Shown here piece by piece: positions 34,591 through 43,868 of a stretch of DNA of 64,000 nt; position 1 is the stretch's first letter, and each line of letters starts with the position of its first letter. The DNA comes from Coriobacteriia bacterium (lineage in GTDB: Bacteria; Actinomycetota; Coriobacteriia; Coriobacteriales; UMGS124). The translations under genes were made by a program, and so were the position numbers. Location: assembly GCA_018368455.1 (NCBI GenBank), contig JAGZEG010000001.1, positions 248,001 to 312,000 of the forward strand, read 5' to 3'. The notes below the pieces were generated by a model, which saw nothing but the letters and a program-made list of their open reading frames with translations, was not told the origin of the DNA and did not search any database.

Positions 34591-36486
34591 CTATGCCTGA
34601 GGCGTGGACCCAGCCTGGCCGGTGTCGTTGAGGATGGCCATGAACTCGTCTCCGGTGATGCTCTCCTTGCGCAGCAGGTAGGCGGCAAGCTCGTGCAGCT
34701 TGAACATGTTCTCGCGCAGGATCTGCAGCGCCGTCTGGTGGGCATCCTCGACAAGCGCCACGACGGCGTCATCGACGCGCTGCGCCGTGCCGTCGGAGCA
34801 CGTGAGCGTCGTGTCCGAGCTGAGGTAAGGGTTGTTCACGGTGCCGAGCGCCACCATGCCGAACTCCTTGCTCATGCCGAAGCGCGTGATCATGTTGCGC
34901 GCGAGCTTCGTGGCCTGCTCGATGTCGTTAGCCGCACCCGTCGTCGCCGAGTTGAAGACGAGCTCCTCTGCCGAGCGTCCGCCGCACAGCGTGGCAAGCT
35001 TCTCGCGAGCCTCTTTCTCCGTCGTCAGGAACTTCTCGTCCTCGTCGACCTGCATCGTGTAGCCGAGCGCGCCCGACGTGCGCGGCACGATCGTGATCTT
35101 CGTGACGGGGGCTGTGCCCTTCTGCTTGGCGGCGACGATGGCGTGGCCGATCTCGTGATACGAGACGATGCGCTTCTCCTCGTCGGATATGACCATGGAC
35201 TTGCGCTGCTGGCCGGCGATGACGACCTCGACCGACTCCTGCAGGTCCTCCTGAATGACGCCCTTGCGGCCTTCGCGCACGGCACGCAGCGCAGCTTCGT
35301 TGACGATGTTGGCGAGGTCGGCGCCCGACGCGCCAGAGGTGGAGCGCGCGATGATGCCGAAGTCGATGGGGCCCGCCATCTTCACGTTCTTGGCGTGCAG
35401 CTTGAGGATGGCCGTGCGGCCGTTGAGGTCGGGCAGCTCGACCGGTACGCGGCGGTCGAAGCGCCCGGGGCGCAGCAGGGCCTTGTCAAGCGTTTCGGGG
35501 CGGTTCGTGGCGCCGAGCACGACGATGCCCTTGTGGTTGTCGAAGCCGTCCATCTCGGTGAGCAGCTGGTTGAGCGTCTGCTCGCGCTCGTCGTTGCTCG
35601 AGAAGCCCGCCGTGTCGCGCTTCTTACCGATCGTGTCGATCTCGTCGATGAACACGATGCAGGGCGCCTTCTCCTTGGCCTGCTTAAACAGGTCACGGAC
35701 CTTGGCAGCGCCGCGACCAACGAACATCTCAACGAACTCGGAGCCGGAGATGGAGAAGAACGGCACGTGAGCCTCGCCTGCGACAGCCTTGGCGAGCAGC
35801 GTCTTGCCTGTGCCGGGAGGGCCGACGAGCAGGGCACCGCGCGGCAGCTTTGCGCCGATCTCCTCGTAGCGCTCAGGCTTGTCGAGGAAGTCGACGATCT
35901 CGGTGAGCTGCTCCTTGGCCTCGTCCTGACCGGCAACATCGGCGAACGTGACGCCCGTCTCCTTCTCGGCTACGATCTTGGCACCCGACTTGCCCAGCCC
36001 CGTCATGCCGAAGCCGCCGAAGCTCATCGAGGGGTTATCGTCGCCCATCTGCTTCTTGAGCTTGCGGTTCATCCACCAGCCGAAGCCGATGAATATGAAC
36101 AGCGGCAGGAAGAACGTCAGCAGATAGACGAGCATGGCCGTTCCGCCATTGGAGCTCACAACTTGCGTTGACGCCTTGGCGCCCGAGTTGTACAGGCTCG
36201 GCAGCAGGTTGTCGTCGCCGGGCCAGTACGTCGTGGCGTAGTACTTGAGCTCGCCGTTCTCTCCCTGCTTGGCGGAGAACGTCATCTCGCCCGTCGAGAC
36301 GTTGTAGTTGAACTCCTCGATCTCCCCGGCATCGACCATGTGAACCATGTCGGTATAGGAGACCTTTTCGACCTTGCCCTGCCCCAGGTTGGGGGCGACA
36401 AGCGTGTTGAGCAACACGATGACAAGTATGCCGATGATGACATACAAGATCATTGTGCGTCGCTTCTTGCTCTGATCCATCTCCAT
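34591..36486 (-). CDS. ftsH: ATP-dependent zinc metalloprotease FtsH
   Basis: 631 residues. Membrane helices at about 12-27 and 118-138 flank an extracytoplasmic domain. The AAA core has GPPGTGKT, IVFIDEID and the second region of homology (ATNRPETLDKALLRPGRFDR). The peptidase has a zinc site YHEIGHAIVAA (HEIGH in place of the commoner HEAGH). It degrades misfolded membrane and regulatory proteins. ATG 36486 follows GACGGGG by 8 nt; ATG 36480 is an alternative. Confidence 0.96.
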   Translation of the reverse strand: MEMDQSKKRRTMILYVIIGILVIVLLNTLVAPNLGQGKVEKVSYTDMVHMVDAGEIEEFNYNVSTGEMTFSAKQGENGELKYYATTYWPGDDNLLPSLYNSGAKASTQVVSSNGGTAMLVYLLTFFLPLFIFIGFGWWMNRKLKKQMGDDNPSMSFGGFGMTGLGKSGAKIVAEKETGVTFADVAGQDEAKEQLTEIVDFLDKPERYEEIGAKLPRGALLVGPPGTGKTLLAKAVAGEAHVPFFSISGSEFVEMFVGRGAAKVRDLFKQAKEKAPCIVFIDEIDTIGKKRDTAGFSSNDEREQTLNQLLTEMDGFDNHKGIVVLGATNRPETLDKALLRPGRFDRRVPVELPDLNGRTAILKLHAKNVKMAGPIDFGIIARSTSGASGADLANIVNEAALRAVREGRKGVIQEDLQESVEVVIAGQQRKSMVISDEEKRIVSYHEIGHAIVAAKQKGTAPVTKITIVPRTSGALGYTMQVDEDEKFLTTEKEAREKLATLCGGRSAEELVFNSATTGAANDIEQATKLARNMITRFGMSKEFGMVALGTVNNPYLSSDTTLTCSDGTAQRVDDAVVALVEDAHQTALQILRENMFKLHELAAYLLRKESITGDEFMAILNDTGQAGSTPQA

Positions 36487-36683
36487 AGGCGATACCCCGT
36501 CCCTTCTCCGTCGCGCCCCAGGCAAACCCGAGGAGCAGCGTATTGTTTACGTCAATCCTGCGCCCTTGTACCCCGATTGGGAGGGTATTCTGCGCTTGGT
36601 GACGCGCATGTGCGACCCTGCACACAAAACGTGTAGCCTTATGCTCAGACAACCCGGCCCGTCGCCAACAGAGAGGCATGCCG

Positions 36684-37385
36684 ATGAACAGCGTCTCCGC
36701 AACACCCGTCCAGGGCGTCATATTCGACTGCGACGGCACGCTCATGGACACGATGGACCTGTGGCTCACGATGGAGGACGAGTTTGCCGTCCGCTGCGGC
36801 CACGAGCTCTCCGATGCCGAGCACGACATGCTGCGCTCCTTCACCCTGGACGAGACGGCACGCTACTACCATCACGAGCTCGGCCTAGGTGTGAACGAAC
36901 AGGACGTCAAGGACATGATCGAGGCCTACGCCGTGGGCTACTACGCCGAGCGCAGCGTACTGCGTCCCGGCGCGCTGGAATTTCTCAGGGAGTTGAGCAA
37001 GCGAGGCATCCCGTGCGCCATCGCGTCGTCGAGCCCGCACTCCATGCTCGACGCCGGCGTGAAGCACACGGGCATCGACACGCTGCTGCTCGCCGTCGTC
37101 TCAACCGACGACGTGGGGGTCTCAAAGCGTGAACCGGTTGTTTACGAACATGCTCGCACGCTCCTCGGGAGCCCCATCGAGGCGACGTGGGTCTTCGAGG
37201 ACGCCGCCTACGCCCTGCGTACGCTGAGTCCGACGCGCTTCCGCACGATGGGCATCTACGACAAGGACGACTCCGGCACCTACGAGGAGCTCACGGCGCT
37301 GGCCGATCACGCGATACGGGGGTACGGCGAGATCGACGTGGAGGAGTTCGTGGCGGGGCGGTACGGGTCGCGGGTGCTGTCGTAG
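36684..37385 (+). CDS. HAD-superfamily phosphatase/phosphoglucomutase-like hydrolase
   Basis: 233 residues with HAD motif I FDCDGTLMDT, a helical cap (region about 20-85), motif II ASSSPHS, motif III Lys in SKREPVVYEHA and motif IV VFEDAAYAL. This is the beta-phosphoglucomutase/PGP-like subgroup acting on small phosphorylated metabolites. ATG 36684 is 7 nt after AGAGAGG; the ATG at 36678 is too close to it. The substrate is not predictable. It is the only plus-strand gene between two large minus-strand blocks. Confidence 0.88.
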   Translation: MNSVSATPVQGVIFDCDGTLMDTMDLWLTMEDEFAVRCGHELSDAEHDMLRSFTLDETARYYHHELGLGVNEQDVKDMIEAYAVGYYAERSVLRPGALEFLRELSKRGIPCAIASSSPHSMLDAGVKHTGIDTLLLAVVSTDDVGVSKREPVVYEHARTLLGSPIEATWVFEDAAYALRTLSPTRFRTMGIYDKDDSGTYEELTALADHAIRGYGEIDVEEFVAGRYGSRVLS

Positions 37386-37401
37386 CAAGGTTACTGTGCT
37401 G

Positions 37402-37499
37402 GGGGTTTGGGCTGGTGCTCTGTGCTCAAACAGCTTCGGCCCGCTCGGCACTATGTGCCGAGCCCTGCAGAACTGCGCCAGAGCACGAGCCCAAACCCC
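37402..37499 (+). repeat. Structured palindromic element, copy C (forward) in the HAD/ffh spacer
   Basis: A 12-bp stem (37402-37413 with 37488-37499), one mismatch, then 8 more pairs (37415-37422 with 37479-37486) enclose the loop strands TGCTCAAACAGCTTCG and CTGCAGAACTGCGC and an inner hairpin GCTCGGCAC-TAT-GTGCCGAGC. The same loop strands occur in inverse orientation at 37644-37732 with different stems. The loops also resemble those of copies A and B (GCTCAGACAGTCCTCG; CTGCGGAACTCGCGG). No gene lies in the 394-bp spacer 37386-37779; between the two elements is an A-rich purine run near 37520-37540. Confidence 0.82.
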
Positions 37500-37643
37500 G
37501 GCAGGCGCGCCGTTCGAGCGGAAAAGAGAAGAAGAAAAAAGTTTGCTCTTAGTGTTTTTAAGTCACGCTTCCGACATGATGCCAAGGGCGCAGCCGAAGC
37601 TCTAGCAAGCGTCCCCCACTGGAGCCCCGAACGCGCATGCGAA

Positions 37644-37732
37644 GGGGCTTCGACACATTGCTCTGGCGCAGTTCTGCAGCCGCGCCCTTTGCGGCGAAGC
37701 TGTTTGAGCACAGAGTAATGTGTCGAAGCCCC
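37644..37732 (-). repeat. Structured palindromic element, copy D (inverted) in the HAD/ffh spacer
   Basis: A perfect 16-bp stem (37644-37659 with 37717-37732), one G-T pair, and CTCTG/CAGAG enclose the loop strands of copy C read on the minus strand. The inner hairpin here is GCCGC/GCGGC. An additional flanking pair GGAGCCCC (37621-37628) and GGGGCTCC (37749-37756) extends the structure. Stem sequences are unrelated to copy C yet fully complementary. ffh ends 48 bp to the right, so it could also terminate ffh. Confidence 0.82.
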
Positions 37733-37779
37733 CAACGTGAGACAACCAGGGGCTCCAACACACGCCCCCAAGCTTCGGC

Positions 37780-39216
37780 CTACTGCGACTTGGACATCAT
37801 GTCTTTCATCAGCTTTTGCATCTCGGCCATGTTCCCCAGTCCGCCGAGCGAGCCGAGGCCCGGCATGCCGCCGAAGCCACGTTTGCGACTCTTCTTGCCT
37901 TTGCCGCCTTGCTGCTGCGCCATCGTACGCATCTTGCCCATCATCTTGTTCATCTGATCGAACTGCTTGATCAGCGTGTTGACGTCGTAGACCTCGACGC
38001 CGGCACCCCGAGCGATGCGGGCGCGACGCGACCCGTTGATGACCTTGGGCTTCGCGCGCTCCTCTTTCGTCATGGAGTGAATGATGGCCTCGGTCTTCTT
38101 CGTGAGTGACTCGTCCAGACCACCCGTGCCCATCTTCTGCATGATGCGGTCGCCGCCGGGCAGCGCCGACAGGATAGACGCGAAGCCACCCATCTTCTCG
38201 ATGGACTTGAGCTGCACGAGAAAGTCATCGAACGTCAGGCCCTGGTTCAGCATGCGCTCCGCAGCCTGGGCTTGCTCCTCGTCTGCCTGCTCCTGGGCCT
38301 TCTCGATGATGGACACCATGTCGCCCATGCCCAGGATGCGACGGGCCATGCGGTCGGGGTGGAACACCTGGAACGCGTCGGGCTTCTCGCCGGTGGAGAT
38401 GAACTTGATGGGCTTGCCCGTGACGCTGCGCACGGACAGGGCGCCGCCGCCGCGCGCGTCGCCGTCGAGCTTCGTCATGATGACGCCGTCGAAGTCGACG
38501 CGCTCGGCAAACGCCTGCACGACGTTCACGATGTCCTGGCCCGTCATGGAGTCAACGACCATGAGGATCTGATCGGGCTTCACGGCGGCCTTGATGTCCT
38601 CGGCCTCCTGCATCATGGCCTCGTCGATCTGCAGGCGACCCGCCGTGTCGACGATGACGACGTCCTTCATGTCGTCAACAGCCGCGCGGATAGCGTCCTT
38701 GGCAATCTGCACAGGGTGCTGGCCGTCGCCGCGGAACACCTTGACACCCAGCTCTCCGCCGAGTGTCTCGAGCTGGTCGGCGGCGGCGGGGCGGTAGACG
38801 TCGCACGCGGCGAGCAGGGGCGCGTGCCCCTGTCCCTTGAGCAGATAGGCGAGCTTGGCGGCCGCCGTCGTCTTGCCTGAGCCCTGGAGGCCGACGAGCA
38901 TGATGACGTTCGGAATGCGGCTCGAAAGCACGAGGCGGCTCTCCGTTGTGCCGAGCAGCTCAATGAGCTCGTCGAGCACGACGCGCACGACGTTCTGCGC
39001 CGGCGTCAGCGAGTCGAGCACCTCAGACGTCAGGCAGCGCTCTTTCGTCTTCGAGACGAACTCTTTGACGACCTTGAAGTTAACGTCGGCTTCGAGCAGG
39101 GCCATGCGTACTTCGCGCATGGCAACGTCGATGTCGGCCTCCGTGAGGCGCCCCTTGCCGCGCAGATTGTCGAACGTGTCCTGCAAGCGGTTGGAGAGGT
39201 TCTCGAACATGGCCAT
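37780..39216 (-). CDS. ffh: Signal recognition particle protein Ffh (SRP54)
   Basis: 478 residues. An N domain is followed by the G domain with GLQGSGKTTAAAKLA, DVYRPAAADQL, DTAGRLQID and TKLDGDARGGGALS, and a Met-rich M domain that ends GGMPGLGSLGGLGNMAEMQKLMKDMM. It binds signal peptides and 4.5S RNA and docks with FtsY. GGAGG stands 8 nt before ATG 39216. It starts 3 bp after ftsY, so the two are co-translated. Confidence 0.97.
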   Translation of the reverse strand: MAMFENLSNRLQDTFDNLRGKGRLTEADIDVAMREVRMALLEADVNFKVVKEFVSKTKERCLTSEVLDSLTPAQNVVRVVLDELIELLGTTESRLVLSSRIPNVIMLVGLQGSGKTTAAAKLAYLLKGQGHAPLLAACDVYRPAAADQLETLGGELGVKVFRGDGQHPVQIAKDAIRAAVDDMKDVVIVDTAGRLQIDEAMMQEAEDIKAAVKPDQILMVVDSMTGQDIVNVVQAFAERVDFDGVIMTKLDGDARGGGALSVRSVTGKPIKFISTGEKPDAFQVFHPDRMARRILGMGDMVSIIEKAQEQADEEQAQAAERMLNQGLTFDDFLVQLKSIEKMGGFASILSALPGGDRIMQKMGTGGLDESLTKKTEAIIHSMTKEERAKPKVINGSRRARIARGAGVEVYDVNTLIKQFDQMNKMMGKMRTMAQQQGGKGKKSRKRGFGGMPGLGSLGGLGNMAEMQKLMKDMMSKSQ

Positions 39217-39219
39217 GGG

Positions 39220-40134
39220 CTAGTCCTCCTGACCGGTGATGAGGGCCTGGGCGAACTCATGCGCGTCGAAGGGTCGCAGGTCCTCGATCGTCTCGCCGAC
39301 GCCTACGCGCAGGATGGGCAGGTGCAGGTCGTGCGAGACGGCCAGCGCGATGCCACCCTTTGCCGTGCCGTCGAGCTTCGTCATGATGACGCCGTCGATG
39401 CCGAGCGCCTTGTTGAACTCGCCTGCCTGCGAGAGGCCGTTCTGACCAGTCGTCGAATCGATGACGAGCACGACGTGCACAGGCATCTGCGCGCGCTTGC
39501 GCGTGACCTGCACGACTTTTTGCAGCTCGCGCATCAAGTCCGTCGACGTCTGCAGGCGACCGGCCGTGTCGATGAGCACGAGGTTGCTCCCCTGCCGCTC
39601 GGCGGCGTCGAGTGTGTCGTAGCACACGCTGGCGGGGTCAGCTCCGCGCTCGCGCTTGACGACCTGCACACCCGCGCGTTCGCCCCACACGTCAAGCTGC
39701 TCTATGGCAGCCGCGCGGAACGTGTCTGCGCTGCCGATGATGGGGTGCAGGCCGCGGTCCTTTGCCTCGGAGGCAATCTTGCCGACGGTCGTCGTCTTGC
39801 CCGCTCCGTTGACGCCGACGAACAGCACGCAGCTCGGCGTGTCGTCGAACGGATCGCTCTCGCAGGGCGTAAACGCCTCGGCCAGCAAGTTGACGAGAGC
39901 CTTGTTGACCTCGCGCACGCCGGTGAGCTCCTCGCGCTGTGAAATCTCGCGCAGCTGACTCGTCACCTGCTCGGCGGCTCCCGCCCCGATGTCGCTCATG
40001 ATAAGCGTGGCCTCAAGGTCGTCCCAGAACTCGTCGCCTACCTTCGGACCCAGCTCGAACAGGACGTTGAGCTCGCCGGTGATCTTCTTGCGCGTCTTGC
40101 TCAGGCCCTCGGAGAGCCGTTGGAACCATCCCAT
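39220..40134 (-). CDS. ftsY: Signal recognition particle receptor FtsY
   Basis: 304 residues, the short form without a long acidic A domain. It has the N domain, then GVNGAGKTTTVGKIA, DTFRAAAIEQL, DTAGRLQTS, TKLDGTAKGG and GVGETIEDLRPFDAHEFA at the end. It is the membrane receptor for ribosome-SRP complexes. It follows smc and precedes ffh in one transcript. Confidence 0.97.
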   Translation of the reverse strand: MGWFQRLSEGLSKTRKKITGELNVLFELGPKVGDEFWDDLEATLIMSDIGAGAAEQVTSQLREISQREELTGVREVNKALVNLLAEAFTPCESDPFDDTPSCVLFVGVNGAGKTTTVGKIASEAKDRGLHPIIGSADTFRAAAIEQLDVWGERAGVQVVKRERGADPASVCYDTLDAAERQGSNLVLIDTAGRLQTSTDLMRELQKVVQVTRKRAQMPVHVVLVIDSTTGQNGLSQAGEFNKALGIDGVIMTKLDGTAKGGIALAVSHDLHLPILRVGVGETIEDLRPFDAHEFAQALITGQED

Positions 40135-40225
40135 ACGTCGTGCCTTTCCTCTCAGACATGCACAGCGTTTCTACCCTACCACACGACGAACGCCCCTCGG
40201 GGCGCTCCTGTGCCCGAAGAGCCTT

Positions 40226-43200
40226 TTACCCGCGTTTTGCAGCCGCAGCAGCGCTTGTCGCCTCGCCGATGCGCTGCGAGATGACGCGGCTCACGCCATC
40301 GGCCTGCATGGAGACGCCATACAGGACGTCAGCACGCTCCATCGTGCGCCGTTGGTGCGAGATGACGATGAGCTGGGTGCGGTGGCGCAGACGCTCGATG
40401 GCGTCGAGCAGACGGTCGAGGTTCGAGTCGTCGAGTGCCGCCTCGACCTCGTCAAGCACGTAGAACGGCACCGTGCGCGTCGTGTAGACCGCAAACAGCA
40501 GGCCGAGCGCCGTCAGCGAGCGCTCACCGCCCGACAGCAGCGACATCTTGCCGACGCGCTTGCCGCGCGGCTGGGCGATGACCTCGATGCCCGTCTCGGC
40601 CGGATTGTCGGGGTCCGTCATCTCGAGGTGTCCGGCGCCGCCGGGGAACAGCAGGCCGAAAATCTCCTGGAAGTTCTTGTCGACGGCTTCGAACGTTGAG
40701 ACGAAGCCGTTCTTCATCTTACGGTCGATTGCGGCGAGGATCTTCGTGAGCGCCCCGCGGGCGTGCTGCAGGTCTTCGACCTGGCTGTCGACGTAGTCGG
40801 CGTGCTCCTTGAGCCGCGCGTACTCCTCGAACGCCACCTGGTTGACCGGGCCAATGTCGGCGATGGCCTTGCGCAAGCGCGCGAGCTCTGCCTCGTCCGC
40901 CGCGCGGTCGTCCGGCTCGGGAAGCTGCAATGCGTCTTCGAGCACGACGCCCTTGTGCGACGTGATGGCGTTGACTGCGGCGTTGACCTGCACGTCAAGG
41001 CGGCTCTTTGCGGCCTTGACGTCGCCGGTTGCCGTGATGGCCTGCGTGTGGGCGCGCTGGGCCTGCGCGACGGCCTGACGCGCGTCCTCGATCGTCTTCT
41101 TGAGCGAAGCGGAGTCCGCCTCGGCGAGGCTCGCGCGGTCGCGCAGGCGCTCGGCCCAGGCGTTGGCGACCTGCTGCAGGGCGGCGTATCGCTCGCGCAG
41201 CGGAGCGACGCGGCGCCGAAGGGCCCCAAGGACGCGCGACTGCTCGCGGGCCGCGTCGAGGGAACGTGTGACGTCGGAGAGCTCCGAATCGAGCGCTCCG
41301 ACGCGGCTCTCGAGGTAGCGGTCGCGCTCGCGCGCCCGGGCGAGGTTGACCTGGCAGGTGTTCTCTTCCTCATGAGCAGCGCGGTCCTCGCGGCGCACGT
41401 CGTCGGCGCGCTCCTGCAGGCGTGCGATCTGCTCCGAGACGGACGCGATGTCGTCTTCCGCCTGAGCTAGCTCCTTCGTGCGCACCTCAACCTGGCCGCG
41501 TGCCGTCTCGGCACGCTCCGCCGCCTGTGCGCGCTGTGTCATCACGCGCTCGCGCTCGGCCCGATTGCGCTGGGCCTCGGCGACGAGCCGGTCATGGGCC
41601 GTGCGGCGGCGCTGACCCTCAGCCGTGATGCGCGCGACTTCGGACGCAGCCTGCGAGGCCTCGCCCGACAAGCGCGCCACTTCGGCAGCGAGTGCGTCCT
41701 GGGCGCGGCGCGCCTCGTCGAGAGCCGCATCAGCGTCGGAGAGGGCGCGCGTCGCCTCGTCGGCGGCGCTCTGGCGCGCGTCGAGCTGGTCGCGCAGCTC
41801 GCGCAGGCGCGCGCGGCTCGCCAGCAGACCGTGACCCGCACCGGGAGCGCGCCCCACCGTCGCAAGCATCCCACCGACCACCGTGTCGCCCGCAGGCGTC
41901 GCGTAAACATGTGCTGCGTCGACAGCGCTCGCCGCAAGCGCTGCGTCAAGGTCGTCCACAACGCGCACGTCACCGAGCAGTGCCGAAGCGACGCCCTCCA
42001 GCCCCGGCGCGTCGGAGATGCGGTCGACTAGACGATATCCCGGCAGGCTCGCGTCGTCCGCCTCGCCGCGAGCGGCCCCTCCGCGCACGACGCTCACGCG
42101 CCCTGCTGCACCCGCGGCGTCGCGCGCGCAGTGGGCCACGAGTGCAAGCGTGTCAGCGTCGGGCACGACAAAGCCGCCCATGCGCTCGGACACGAGCGTC
42201 TCCACGAGCTCGGACAACTCGGCTGGCACGACGAGCGCCTCAGACACGCGTGCCTTCATCGCAGCGCGCACGCGCCCGTCGGAGGCGAGGCGGGCAGCGA
42301 GAGGCTCGCGGTTCTCCTCGCCCGCCGCCGCGCGCTCGAGGCCGGCGATCTCGGCCTGGAGCGCCGCAAGGGAAGAGCGGGCCTCGCGCTCGTCTCGCTG
42401 AGCGACGCCTAGCGCCTCGCGGGCCTCGCGCACGCGCGTCGACCCTTGGGCCTGCGCCTCGCGGGCCTGCTGCGCACGCTCATTCGCCTCGCGCTGCGCC
42501 TCGCGCGCCTGCCCGAGCTGGGCATCGGCCTCCTCGCAGGACGCGAGCGCCGCCTCGGCGTCGCGCTCCGCACGATTGATGACCTCTTGGATCTGCTCGA
42601 GGCGCGACGCAAACATGTCGTCAGCCACCTTGGCGTTCTCGAGCACGTCTTTTGCCTTCGCGAGCTCGACCGTCGCCGTGTCGCGCCCGCGCGTGCACGT
42701 CCGCAGGCGGCCGTTCGCCTCGCCGAGCTCGTCTTCGACCTTGCGGCGCTCCCCGCGAACCTCGCGCGTGCGCAGCTGGGCCTTCGTCTGTCGCTCCATG
42801 AGCGCTTCGAGCTCGCCATGCGTCTGCGAACGCTCGGCTCGCGCCTCCTCGAGCTCGCGCGCGCAGTCGCGACGGCGTCCCTCGCTGCGGCGCGTTGTCT
42901 CGCACGCCTCGGACAGGCGGGCTGCCATGTTGCGGCCCTTCTCGTCGAGCAGGCGCAGGCCGGCATCGATGCGGTCGCAGGCCGTCTGACAGCGTCGGCG
43001 CTGCTCGGAGAGGTCGCCGACGAACAGGCCTTTCTCCTCGAGCATCGTCTGCAGCTTCTCCAGCTCGCGCTGCCTCTCCTTGAGCTGGTAGTCGGCGAGC
43101 TCAAGCTGGGCGTTTGCCTCGCGCTCCGCCGTCTCGGCCTGGGCCCACTGTGCCTGCAGGCGCCGCAGGTCGTCAACGGCGAGCGACACGGACAGCTCGC

Positions 43201-43867
43201 TCTCGCGCGCCGCGAGCTCGTTGTGGCGCTGCGCGCGCTCAACCTGCCGCTCAAGCGGGCGCAGCTGGCGCTTCACCTCGCGCTGGTGGTCGAGGGCGCG
43301 CTGCAGGTGCTCGTCCATGGCCTGGAGCTTTCGCACGGAGCGCTCTTTGCGCCTCTTGTGCTTCGAGATGCCGGCCGCCTCCTCGATGAGGCCGCGACGC
43401 TCCTCGGGCCGGCTCATGAGTATGGCGTCGAGCTTGCCCTGGCTGATGATGGAGTGCGTCTCCTTGCCCATGCCAGAGTCGTGCAGGATGTCCTGGATGT
43501 CGAGCAGGCGCGACGGCGCGCCGTTGATGAGGTACTCGCTCTCGCCCGAGCGATACATGCGGCGCGTGATGGCCACCTCGTCGAAGTCGACCGGAAGCGT
43601 GTGGTCCGTGTTGTCGAGCACGAGGTCGACCTCTGCGACGCCGACGGGCTTGCGTGCCGACGAACCGGCGAACACGACGTCCTCCATCGCCTGGCCGCGC
43701 AAGTGCTTGGCGCTCTGCTCGCCCAGGACCCACAGGATGGAGTCCGAGATGTTTGACTTGCCCGACCCGTTGGGCCCGACGACGACTGTGAGGCCGGGGT
43801 CGAACACCATGCGCGTGCGGTCGGCAAACGACTTGAAGCCCTTGAGGGTGAGAGACTTGAGGTACAA
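40226..43867 (-). CDS. smc: Chromosome segregation protein SMC
   Basis: 1213 residues. The N-terminal head has GPNGSGKSN (about 32-40). Two long coiled coils rich in Glu/Arg/Ala are separated by a hinge at about 520-650. The C-terminal head has the ABC signature LSGGERSLTALGLLFA and Walker B FYVLDEVEAALDD. It organises and helps segregate the chromosome with ScpAB. TTG 43867 is the start, with AGGAC five bases upstream spanning the rnc stop. Confidence 0.97.
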   Translation of the reverse strand: MYLKSLTLKGFKSFADRTRMVFDPGLTVVVGPNGSGKSNISDSILWVLGEQSAKHLRGQAMEDVVFAGSSARKPVGVAEVDLVLDNTDHTLPVDFDEVAITRRMYRSGESEYLINGAPSRLLDIQDILHDSGMGKETHSIISQGKLDAILMSRPEERRGLIEEAAGISKHKRRKERSVRKLQAMDEHLQRALDHQREVKRQLRPLERQVERAQRHNELAARESELSVSLAVDDLRRLQAQWAQAETAEREANAQLELADYQLKERQRELEKLQTMLEEKGLFVGDLSEQRRRCQTACDRIDAGLRLLDEKGRNMAARLSEACETTRRSEGRRRDCARELEEARAERSQTHGELEALMERQTKAQLRTREVRGERRKVEDELGEANGRLRTCTRGRDTATVELAKAKDVLENAKVADDMFASRLEQIQEVINRAERDAEAALASCEEADAQLGQAREAQREANERAQQAREAQAQGSTRVREAREALGVAQRDEREARSSLAALQAEIAGLERAAAGEENREPLAARLASDGRVRAAMKARVSEALVVPAELSELVETLVSERMGGFVVPDADTLALVAHCARDAAGAAGRVSVVRGGAARGEADDASLPGYRLVDRISDAPGLEGVASALLGDVRVVDDLDAALAASAVDAAHVYATPAGDTVVGGMLATVGRAPGAGHGLLASRARLRELRDQLDARQSAADEATRALSDADAALDEARRAQDALAAEVARLSGEASQAASEVARITAEGQRRRTAHDRLVAEAQRNRAERERVMTQRAQAAERAETARGQVEVRTKELAQAEDDIASVSEQIARLQERADDVRREDRAAHEEENTCQVNLARARERDRYLESRVGALDSELSDVTRSLDAAREQSRVLGALRRRVAPLRERYAALQQVANAWAERLRDRASLAEADSASLKKTIEDARQAVAQAQRAHTQAITATGDVKAAKSRLDVQVNAAVNAITSHKGVVLEDALQLPEPDDRAADEAELARLRKAIADIGPVNQVAFEEYARLKEHADYVDSQVEDLQHARGALTKILAAIDRKMKNGFVSTFEAVDKNFQEIFGLLFPGGAGHLEMTDPDNPAETGIEVIAQPRGKRVGKMSLLSGGERSLTALGLLFAVYTTRTVPFYVLDEVEAALDDSNLDRLLDAIERLRHRTQLIVISHQRRTMERADVLYGVSMQADGVSRVISQRIGEATSAAAAAKRG

Positions 43868-43868
43868 G

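Noticed and set aside
37396..37957. Several short plus and minus frames in the HAD/ffh spacer
   Set aside because: They arise from the GC-rich palindromes and lack ribosome-binding sites and codon bias.
42446..43756. Plus-strand open frame of 436 codons opposite smc, Leu/Arg-rich
   Set aside because: Complement of the smc coiled-coil codons; Leu/Arg repeats are an artefact of reading Glu/Ala-rich codons backwards.
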